Shown: positions 17,700 through 24,416 of the stretch, in pieces
Layout of the letters: the number at the start of each line of letters is the position of its first letter
Numbering within the stretch: position 1 is the first letter of the stretch
Assembly: GCA_029261595.1 (NCBI GenBank)
Contig: JAJDAZ010000015.1
Coordinates: forward strand, 1 to 64,000
Reading direction: 5' to 3'
DNA from: Nitrospinaceae bacterium
GTDB taxonomy: Bacteria; Nitrospinota; Nitrospinia; Nitrospinales; VA-1
Length of the DNA: 64,000 nt
Notes under the pieces: model-generated
What the model was told of the DNA's origin: nothing
Database searches by the model: none
Seen by the model: the letters and a program-made list of their open reading frames with translations, nothing else
Made by a program: the position numbers and the translations under genes

Positions 17700-18530
17700 C
17701 TAGCCGCGGGAATACTTGTTTAACAATTCCCTGTAGTGCTCCGCCTCTTTAACTTTTCCGCGTTTGTCAAACCCTTGAATCAGAATACCGCATTTCTCGA
17801 ACAATGTTTTCAGAACCAGACTGCGTTTTTCTACATTTAAAGAAGGTTCTTTAAGGAGCTTTTCCAGAGCAACCACCCGAAACCGGTCCATCCCCCAAAA
17901 CCGGGTGGACAGCTGATCTTCATGCCCTCCGCGTTTGACGATCAGTTTCTCATCAATAAAATGAACGCGATATTTCAGAGCAATTCTCAGCCAGAGGTCA
18001 TAATCTTCACAAACCGGCAGGTTCTCATCGAACAACCCTACCTCATCGAATAAAGAAGAACGCATCAAAACGGACGACGGGCTCACCGTACAAAGAGGCA
18101 GACAATGAGCAAAAATATCCCCGGAAAATTTGCGGTGCTTGTTCATCGGGTTGACCCGGACGCCTTTGCGAATCCATATCTCATCGGTATAGCATACCTG
18201 ACTGTCCGAATGCGACTCCATCCAGCGCATCTGCGCCTCCAGCTTGTTTTTGACCCATGAATCATCGGAGTCCAGAAAACAGATATAGCGCCCCCCGGCC
18301 AATCCGATTCCAAGATTCCTGGCATGGGACACTCCCGAATTGACCTCGCATTTGACATATCGAACCCCGGAAAATTCCCGCACGACCTCCCCGGTATGGT
18401 CCGTGGACCCGTCATCGACCACGATCAGCTCAAAATCGGAAAAGGTTTGCGACAGCACCGAAGGGATGGAATCCTTTAAAAAATCGGCACGATTATAGGT
18501 CGGAATGATGATTGTCAATGCAGGTTTCAT
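17700..18530 (-). CDS. Family 2 glycosyltransferase
   Basis: A 276-residue GT-A enzyme without membrane segments, transferring a sugar from a nucleotide donor. The N-terminal IIIPTYNRADFL motif (about residues 7-18), VVDDGSTDHT (about 37-46) and the metal-binding LDSDDSW (about 93-99) are diagnostic of GT2. The acceptor is unknown. It is on its own on the minus strand, about 225 bases from the divergent polyprenyl synthase gene. Confidence 0.9.
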   Translation of the reverse strand: MKPALTIIIPTYNRADFLKDSIPSVLSQTFSDFELIVVDDGSTDHTGEVVREFSGVRYVKCEVNSGVSHARNLGIGLAGGRYICFLDSDDSWVKNKLEAQMRWMESHSDSQVCYTDEIWIRKGVRVNPMNKHRKFSGDIFAHCLPLCTVSPSSVLMRSSLFDEVGLFDENLPVCEDYDLWLRIALKYRVHFIDEKLIVKRGGHEDQLSTRFWGMDRFRVVALEKLLKEPSLNVEKRSLVLKTLFEKCGILIQGFDKRGKVKEAEHYRELLNKYSRG

Positions 18531-18754
18531 GAAATACTATTTTCTTGCTGAAGAAAGAAACATTTTATTATTTCGGAACAGGAAATATTCGGTATTCTTA
18601 AGATCGAAGGGACCCATAATTGGCTTGACAAAATGCCACTTTTCCCATAAAAATAATGGGTTCCGGCAAATGTTAAGGGAAAAACCATCCAGTCTCTTAG
18701 TGATTATCCAACATTCCCTCCCGGCTCGCTTGACCGTATAATTTTACTCCAGAA

Positions 18755-19771
18755 ATGGTACTTGGATTTATGGATTTTAACGCGGTAACAAGACGATTTA
18801 AAGAAGAACTGGTGCGGGTCGAGGAATCCATCCGCAAGAACTACGAATCGGACGTTCCCCTGATTCCGGGAATCAGCTCGTATCTGATGAGTGGAGGCGG
18901 AAAACGGGTTCGCCCCCTACTGACTCTCATCTCATCAAATCTTTGCGGGCGCGAAGCAGACGATCTGGTCGTCAAACACGGTTGTGTCATTGAATACATC
19001 CACTCCGCGACCCTGTTGCACGACGACGTGGTCGATGAAACCACCATCCGCCGCGGCAATGAAACAGTAAATTCCAAGTGGGGCAGTGACGCCAGCATCC
19101 TGGTAGGGGATTTTCTGATTTCCCGGGCCATCCTCATGCTGGCTGAAGACTGCAATCCCAGGATCATCCGCGCCATAGCCGAAGCCACCAAAATTCTCGT
19201 CGAAGGCGGCATCCTGGAATACACCCATGCCAGAAAACTAGAGATCAGTAAAAAACACTGTCTCGACGTGATTTATCGTAAAACCGCCTCCATCATTTCC
19301 GTGAGCTGTCAGATGGGCGCGTTATTGGCTGATGCGAGCGAAGAACAGGAGCAGGCCCTGGTATCCTTCGGCAATGATTTCGGCATGGCATTTCAACTGG
19401 TGGACGATGCCATGGATTATGACGGCGATGAAGACCTGCTCGGCAAACCTCCCGGAACCGATTTCAAGGAAGGCCACGTGACTTTTCCACTCCTGCACCT
19501 GTACCAGAACAGTGACCGGGCGATGCAAAACAAAATTGAGTCCTTCATCCAGGACGAAAATGTTTCGCAAAAAGATTTTGAATTCATTCTCGATAACCTT
19601 CGGGAAACCAAATCGGTGGAATACACCCTCAATCTTGCCAGGGAATATCTTGACCGAGCCAAAAACACTTTGCGCCAGGGAAGTTTCCAGTCTCCGGAAT
19701 ACGTGGATTACCTCATCGCCATCGCGGATCACACGGTGGATCGATACACTGCGGCGAAAACCTGTTCCTGA
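18755..19771 (+). CDS. ispB: Polyprenyl (octaprenyl-type) diphosphate synthase
   Basis: Trans-isoprenyl diphosphate synthase making the side chain of a respiratory quinone. Both Asp-rich motifs are present: LLHDDVVDE (about residues 91-99, first DDxxD) and FQLVDDAMDYDGDEDLLGK (about 219-237, second). GGGKRVRPLL (about 49-58) binds the allylic substrate. Chain length cannot be fixed from sequence by eye. The start at 18755 has no clear ribosome site; the ATG at 18770 is an alternative, giving 333 residues. Confidence 0.92.
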   Translation: MVLGFMDFNAVTRRFKEELVRVEESIRKNYESDVPLIPGISSYLMSGGGKRVRPLLTLISSNLCGREADDLVVKHGCVIEYIHSATLLHDDVVDETTIRRGNETVNSKWGSDASILVGDFLISRAILMLAEDCNPRIIRAIAEATKILVEGGILEYTHARKLEISKKHCLDVIYRKTASIISVSCQMGALLADASEEQEQALVSFGNDFGMAFQLVDDAMDYDGDEDLLGKPPGTDFKEGHVTFPLLHLYQNSDRAMQNKIESFIQDENVSQKDFEFILDNLRETKSVEYTLNLAREYLDRAKNTLRQGSFQSPEYVDYLIAIADHTVDRYTAAKTCS

Positions 19772-19942
19772 AACGATTTCAAACGATTGCAAAATCGCCC
19801 CCAGACTCACCCGTATTTCCTGCCGCCCGTTTGAAGTAATTGCTTTACATCTCCCCTCAGTTGTTGCCAAATAAAAAAGAGGTGCGGTATTTTATCAAAG
19901 CCCTGCCTGGTGCGCGTGGAAACATTCGTTGGAAACGAGCCT

Positions 19943-20461
19943 ATGGACACCAACACACATCCCTATGTCACCCTGGCCTTTCAATCGGTTCGGCATTTCC
20001 TGGACTACGGCGCTCTCATGCCCTGCCCTGCAAACCTCCCGGAAGATTTGCAACACCCCAAAGGCGCGTTCGTTTCGATAAAAAACGGCACGAAACTTCG
20101 AGGGTGCATTGGGGAACTGACCCCGACTCACGATAACCTCGCCATCGAAATCATCCAGAATGCCGTGGCCGCCTCCAGCCGCGACCCCCGGTTTCCTCCC
20201 ATCTCCCAGGACGAAATAGCAGACCTCACCATTTCCGTGGACGTTCTCACCCCTCCTGAAATCGTAGAGGACCCTTCGCAGTTGGACTGCCAAAAATTCG
20301 GCCTGATCCTGCAATCCGGCGACAAACAAGGCGTGCTGTTGCCCGATCTCGAGGGAATCGATACGGTGGCGGATCAATTCAGAATTTGCCTTAAAAAAGG
20401 TGGAATCGACGAAAGCGAACCTTATGAAATGTACCGCTTTGAGGTCGAGCGGTATTGTTGA
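19943..20461 (+). CDS. amrA: AMMECR1-domain protein (AmmeMemoRadiSam system protein A type)
   Basis: A ~172-residue AMMECR1 protein. The family motif LRGCIGEL (about residues 54-61) is exact, preceded by GAFVSIKNG and followed by AASSRDPRFPP and FGLILQSG. The biochemical role is unsettled; the family is linked to the MEMO1 and radical SAM partner proteins, but neither is next to it here. I chose the ATG at 19943; a GTG 33 bases upstream is in frame. A decayed copy of this gene's last 20 codons lies at 22706-22765. Confidence 0.85.
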   Translation: MDTNTHPYVTLAFQSVRHFLDYGALMPCPANLPEDLQHPKGAFVSIKNGTKLRGCIGELTPTHDNLAIEIIQNAVAASSRDPRFPPISQDEIADLTISVDVLTPPEIVEDPSQLDCQKFGLILQSGDKQGVLLPDLEGIDTVADQFRICLKKGGIDESEPYEMYRFEVERYC

Positions 20462-20554
20462 TATTATGAGTTTCGTGGATGGAATGAGAGATCCATGCCC
20501 CCGGTTTCTGGTGTTCATTTTTGTTCAATTTTTTTCCTGGAAAAATCTCCCCCG

Positions 20555-21589
20555 ATGAAAATAAAGTTGTTAATAGTTACTGTATTCATTGCGTTTCTCC
20601 TTCCGGTTTCTGACTTTGCCCACGGTCAGGTAGAAGGCGAGCGTGACCTGGATACCACCCAGTATTTCAACCTGCAGTTTGAAAACGACCTTTTCGGTAG
20701 CGGAGAAGACAGTCATTTTACCCATGGAACGCGGATATCCTACCTGACCAGTGAAGAACCCACGAATTTTGAAAGCAAACTGAAATCCACTGTCCTTGCC
20801 GTGATCCCGGATTTTCTGATTCCTAAAACCCGGCGGCTCAGCCTGATTCTTGGCCAGAACATTTTCACTCCTGAAGATATTACCCGCAACGATTTGATCC
20901 TGAACGACCGACCTTACGCCGGATGGCTATATCTGGGGGCGGGTTTTATTACCGAAGGTGGGACGAATCAAAAATTTCTGGAGAACCTGGAGATCAATCT
21001 GGGGGTCGTCGGCCCCGCCGCGCTGGGCGACGAAGTGCAATCGGAATGGCATGACGTGATCAATGTCAAAAAACCGCAGGGGTGGGCCAATCAACTGGAC
21101 AACGAACCGGGGTTCATTCTTTTTTATGAACGGAAATGGCCGCTCAGACCCACCTGGGAAAAGGGGAAGAAGTCCATCGATTTGACCCCAAGCGCGGGGT
21201 TTGCGTTGGGCAACGTGTTCACTTATTTTGCCACCGGGTTGACCTTGAGAATCGGGAACAATCTTCCCAACGATTACGGCCCACCCCGCATTCGCCCAGG
21301 GCTTGCGGGATCGGGTTTTTTCACACCCTCCAGCCGTTTCACCTGGTATTTATTCGCGGGTGTCGAAGGCCGCGCCGTCGGAAGGAACATTTTTCTGGAC
21401 GGAAACAGCTATCAAGACAGCCATAGCGTGGACAAGAAAACACTGGTGGGAGATTTACAAGTGGGTTTCGTTGTGACCCTGTTTAAAAATTTCCGCATGG
21501 GATTCACCAATGTGTTCCGCACCAAGGAATTCGATGGCCAACCTGAGCCGGACGAATTCGGTTCCCTTAATTTTTCCTATCGCTGGTGA
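20555..21589 (+). CDS. LpxR-like outer-membrane lipid A deacylase (DUF2219)
   Basis: A 344-residue outer-membrane beta-barrel with an N-terminal signal peptide (about residues 1-25). It follows the LpxR family segment by segment: FENDLFGS (Asn/Asp of the active site), GQNIFTPE, NDRPYAGWLYLG, GVVGPAALGDEVQ, then a His in EWHDVIN corresponding to the catalytic His, and PQGWANQLDNEPG. LpxR removes the 3'-acyloxyacyl chain of lipid A in Salmonella; the same activity is inferred here. I chose the ATG that begins the signal peptide. The TGA stop overlaps a GTG start of the broken cbiZ. Confidence 0.85.
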   Translation: MKIKLLIVTVFIAFLLPVSDFAHGQVEGERDLDTTQYFNLQFENDLFGSGEDSHFTHGTRISYLTSEEPTNFESKLKSTVLAVIPDFLIPKTRRLSLILGQNIFTPEDITRNDLILNDRPYAGWLYLGAGFITEGGTNQKFLENLEINLGVVGPAALGDEVQSEWHDVINVKKPQGWANQLDNEPGFILFYERKWPLRPTWEKGKKSIDLTPSAGFALGNVFTYFATGLTLRIGNNLPNDYGPPRIRPGLAGSGFFTPSSRFTWYLFAGVEGRAVGRNIFLDGNSYQDSHSVDKKTLVGDLQVGFVVTLFKNFRMGFTNVFRTKEFDGQPEPDEFGSLNFSYRW

Positions 21590-22228
21590 GCAAGGTGGTA
21601 TCTCATGATCCCGAAAAGTCTCACTCCCCGATAACCATCACCCTGGCAAAAAATACGTTGCTCATTAAATTTCCCGAGTCCTGGCCCGTCCTGAGCTGGG
21701 CACCTTACCGGGGAGAATGAAAAGGATCTGGGCTCCATATTTAAAAACGTCCGCGATTCTTTAGACTTGCCGGAAGACGCAACCGGCCTCATCACCGGAT
21801 GCGATATTCAGAATTATCAGGAATGCGTTCTCACCCACGGACCTCTATGGGTGCATGGCATCGCGACCGTCGGGCTGGCCAATGCGCGCGCGGCGGGAGA
21901 TACAGCCGATGTCCCTTTGCAAACCACGTCGAACCAGCCGGGAACCATAAATCTGGTGCTGACCTGCAACGCCTTGCCGGACCTGACCGGAAAAATTGAA
22001 GCCATCCACATGGCAACCATGGCCAAAACAGGCGCTCTTCAAAAAGCGGGTGTTACGAGCGAAAAATCAGGACGACCCGCCACCGGCACAGGAACCGATT
22101 GCATCGTGGTGGCAGGCACGGGAGAGATTGAGGAAAATTATTGCGGCATGCACACGGTATTAGGGGAGTTGATCGGTAACGTGGTTCATAGGGTTATTAG
22201 TCAGGGCATCGTTTTGAAGAGAGCTTAA
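21586..22228 (+). pseudogene. cbiZ: Adenosylcobinamide amidohydrolase cbiZ, frameshifted
   Basis: Two frames together make one CbiZ. The first runs from a GTG overlapping the LpxR stop (21586) through LLIKFPESWPVLSWAPYRG and stops near 21718. The second, one base out of register, continues from about 21715 with GSIFKNVRDSLDLPE, LITGCDIQ, TVGLANARAAGD, ATGTGTDCIVVA and YCGMHTVLGELIG, all family landmarks. CbiZ salvages cobinamide by opening the amide linkage of adenosylcobinamide. The total of 643 bases is one base off a multiple of three, so a single indel explains the break. It is either a real pseudogene or an assembly or sequencing error. Confidence 0.75.
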
Positions 22229-22232
22229 CAAA

Positions 22233-22312
22233 ACCCGTCTTTGCAAGGAGCATTAGCGACGAAGCAATCCAGAGTCCCTGGATCGCCACGCCGCATCTCG
22301 GCTCGTGACGAT
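22233..22312. repeat. REP-like dispersed intergenic repeat
   Basis: The stretch contains GCGACGAAGCAATCC and, after a short spacer, GGATCGCCACGCCGC followed by GGCTCGTGACGATG. This word order (CGACGAAGCAATC...GATCGCCACG...CTCG.GACGATG) is typical of a dispersed intergenic repeat seen in many deltaproteobacterial and related genomes. AATCCAGAG/CTGGATCG can fold back. Only one copy is in the window. Confidence 0.5.
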
Positions 22313-22396
22313 GTATAAATTGGTTTTGGATCGCTCAATATAGTATTTGCATTTATTCAAAGCTCTCTTCCCAGAGCGGGCACAGGAGATAAAGGA

Positions 22397-22681
22397 ATGA
22401 CTAAAGCAAGAGACCTACATAAAAAATGGATGAAGAATCCCAAATATAAAAACGAGCATGAAAAACTTGCCCCTGAGTTTGAATTGGCTCGTACCCTTAT
22501 CGAAGCCCGTACCAAAGCCGGATTGACCCAGGCTCAATTGGCCAAGCGAATGAAAACCACTCAGTCTGTCATTGCCCGATTGGAAGGGGGCCGGGTGCAT
22601 CCATCGACCGCGACTTTAGAACGTCTCGCTAAAGCTACCGGGTCGCGTCTTAAAATCGGTTTTGAGTTTGCCGGTGTTTAA
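22397..22681 (+). CDS. XRE-family HTH protein, HigA-like, without a toxin partner
   Basis: A 94-residue protein with a helix-turn-helix at about residues 38-88: GLTQAQLAKRMKTTQSVIARLEGGRVHPSTATLERLAKA is recognisably Cro/C1-type, broken here only for length. The N-terminal half (KKWMKNPKYKNEHEKL) is typical of antitoxins paired with HigB or RelE toxins. The 168 bases upstream and 160 downstream hold no toxin-like frame, so it looks orphaned or acts as a solitary regulator. A GGAGATAAAGG ribosome site precedes the ATG. Confidence 0.82.
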   Translation: MTKARDLHKKWMKNPKYKNEHEKLAPEFELARTLIEARTKAGLTQAQLAKRMKTTQSVIARLEGGRVHPSTATLERLAKATGSRLKIGFEFAGV

Positions 22682-22705
22682 ACTCTCCTGAAACCACCAT
22701 CGCGT

Positions 22706-22765
22706 ATCGACGGCGCAAGCGAATCTTATGAAATTTATCACTTCGAGGTGGAGCGGTATAGTTGA
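22706..22765 (+). pseudogene. Remnant of an AMMECR1 gene 3' end
   Basis: Twenty codons ending in TGA translate to a peptide with YEIYHFEVERYS, matching YEMYRFEVERYC at the end of the AMMECR1 gene at 19943-20461. The preceding IDGASES corresponds to IDESEP. No upstream part of the gene is present. This suggests an old duplication or a recombination footprint that flanks the LpxR, cbiZ and HTH genes. Confidence 0.6.
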
Positions 22766-22840
22766 TGGTTTGGTGGAACGAGCAGTAACCGATAACGCAG
22801 AATAATCAATTACCCACAAAATTAGGTAGATTTAATTTTT

Positions 22841-23281
22841 TCAATCTACCTGATGGGCCGTAAGAAACATTGCTTTTTCTAAGGATGCAAAAAATTGCTG
22901 GTAGGGTTCCGGATCTTCAACTGCCTGAATATTGTATTGGGCATTGGCTCTAACAATTAATCGGGATTTTCCCCTGGGGCGAACCGTAACCGTTAACCTT
23001 AGACTGTATCCGTCGAGTTTTGTTCCGCTTACAGTTCCTAAAGTTTCATCTGCTTTATCAATTACAAAGCCCAAATCCTGCATTGTCGAAATCACGGTCC
23101 TAAGAGTCTTTTTTCGTTCAGTGGTATCAAATGACCGACTTTGGATTTGCCGTATTTTAACTTGGCTTTCAGACGTGGCTAATAATTGTTTTGAAGTATT
23201 CTGGCAACTAAACAAAAAGGACAGAATAAAGATAAATAGAAAATATCGTATTATATGCCTAGTTGAAAAGTTAAATTTCAT
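22841..23281 (-). CDS. Small lipoprotein, third gene of a lipoprotein operon
   Basis: A 146-residue protein. Its signal peptide ends in a lipobox-like FLFSC (about residues 21-25). The mature part (RQIQSRSFDTTERKKTLRTV, LQDLGFVIDKADETLGTVSG) resembles that of the next protein upstream (RQLQTRRFDTTDENFILQSV, LQDLGFNIDESETKLGIIVG); the two are diverged paralogs. Function unknown. I chose the ATG giving the signal peptide. The gene starts 11 bases inside the previous gene's end. Confidence 0.75.
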   Translation of the reverse strand: MKFNFSTRHIIRYFLFIFILSFLFSCQNTSKQLLATSESQVKIRQIQSRSFDTTERKKTLRTVISTMQDLGFVIDKADETLGTVSGTKLDGYSLRLTVTVRPRGKSRLIVRANAQYNIQAVEDPEPYQQFFASLEKAMFLTAHQVD

Positions 23282-23816
23282 GTGCCTCCAGAAAAACAGA
23301 TTTGGACAATTTTTCAAAAAATTCTTGGTAAAATTTAGGGTCGTCTAAAGGTTCTGTTTTTGTAACTTGACCTTGCGTATTCCAAACTATTCTCTGAAAA
23401 GTGACCCTTACATTCATTCCCTCCCCTGTGGAGGTTGGTGAGCTAACTACAGAGGCTCTAAGTTTTTGGTTTTTATCTACAGGCATCGCCCCTCCACCCA
23501 ACAAGGCAATAAAAACCGCCGCTGTCACCTGTCCAGCATCAGTGGCATCACGGTCTTTGGAACCAACAATAATTCCCAGCTTAGTTTCACTTTCATCGAT
23601 ATTAAAACCTAAATCCTGCAAAAGACCAGCGACAGATTGCAAAATAAAATTTTCATCAGTTGTATCAAATCGACGTGTTTGTAATTGTCTTTCCTCAATA
23701 GTTTGACTAGTCCACTGTAAAGCTTCAGGCGGAATTTTGGCAACACACCCCGTAAAAAGTACCAGGCAAAAAATCAATGCACTAACAAATATTGTTTTTG
23801 GTAGTTTTGAAAACAT
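23271..23816 (-). CDS. Small lipoprotein, paralog of its downstream neighbour
   Basis: A 181-residue protein with signal peptide and lipobox LFTGC (about residues 20-24). The mature domain begins with a stretch predicting the consensus RQLQTRRFDT and LQDLGFNIDE seen again in the next gene. A Gly/Ala-rich hydrophobic loop (FIALLGGGAMP, about 117-127) could touch the membrane. Function unknown. It begins 4 bases after the stop of the BamE-like gene and overlaps the next gene, so the three are one translation-coupled operon. Confidence 0.78.
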   Translation of the reverse strand: MFSKLPKTIFVSALIFCLVLFTGCVAKIPPEALQWTSQTIEERQLQTRRFDTTDENFILQSVAGLLQDLGFNIDESETKLGIIVGSKDRDATDAGQVTAAVFIALLGGGAMPVDKNQKLRASVVSSPTSTGEGMNVRVTFQRIVWNTQGQVTKTEPLDDPKFYQEFFEKLSKSVFLEAHEI

Positions 23817-23820
23817 GATT

Positions 23821-24228
23821 TTAAAATCGAGAAGTATGATAAGCAAAATCCCGAACCTTATTCTCTTTGTCAAATTTGATTATGATGGTTAATGTTTTTT
23901 GACTGGTTGAACTTGCTCCTCTTGTTCCACTTGCTCCCAATATCACAATCCAACCAAAACCACTATCTTGAGAAATAACTTTATTAGTGGCAATTTTGTC
24001 ATAAATCCAAACTTCTCGCCTTTCTTCATCTGTTGTTACAATATTTGGCGACCCCAGGGCTAGGGCAACATCAGATGCAGGCATACCAATTTTTATTTCT
24101 TTTTGAACAGTACCAACCGTTACTCTATCTGTCGCATCACTTTGAACTTCAGCTTTATGCTTGGATGCCGACATGCAACCGGAAATAAAAAAGATCAATA
24201 GAAACGCTTTTACAAAAATATTCCTCAT
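23821..24228 (-). CDS. BamE/SmpA-like small lipoprotein, first gene of the operon
   Basis: A 135-residue lipoprotein: signal peptide with lipobox FISGC (about residues 14-18), then a domain with IKIGMPASDVALALGSPN (about 45-62) and WIYDK, the hallmark of the BamE (SmpA/OmlA) fold. True BamE assists outer-membrane protein assembly. Here the context of two further lipoproteins suggests a separate envelope complex. A Gly/Ser-rich insert (GASGTRGASSTS) lies near residue 98. Confidence 0.75.
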   Translation of the reverse strand: MRNIFVKAFLLIFFISGCMSASKHKAEVQSDATDRVTVGTVQKEIKIGMPASDVALALGSPNIVTTDEERREVWIYDKIATNKVISQDSGFGWIVILGASGTRGASSTSQKTLTIIIKFDKENKVRDFAYHTSRF

Positions 24229-24339
24229 GGACCCACCTTGATTTAAATTGCCAATTTTCGCCTAAAAGTACTACTTTATTCAATTTAAAGCAAATAGTAT
24301 TAATAGTAACTCAATCCCTCCTTACAAAATAAACTAAAC

Positions 24340-24386
24340 AAAAAAATCCCCTCCCGCCCTAAGACATACTCAGGGTGAAAGGGGGT
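24340..24386 (-). terminator. Rho-independent terminator of the aclBA operon
   Basis: On the minus strand, after the aclA stop, a long interrupted stem (CCCC.T..C.CCCT pairing with AGGG.G..A.GGGG) is followed by seven T. Its position about 30 bases behind the stop fits the operon terminator. Confidence 0.7.
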
Positions 24387-24416
24387 TTTGTTTTATTACG
24401 ATTGACTAAACAGCAA

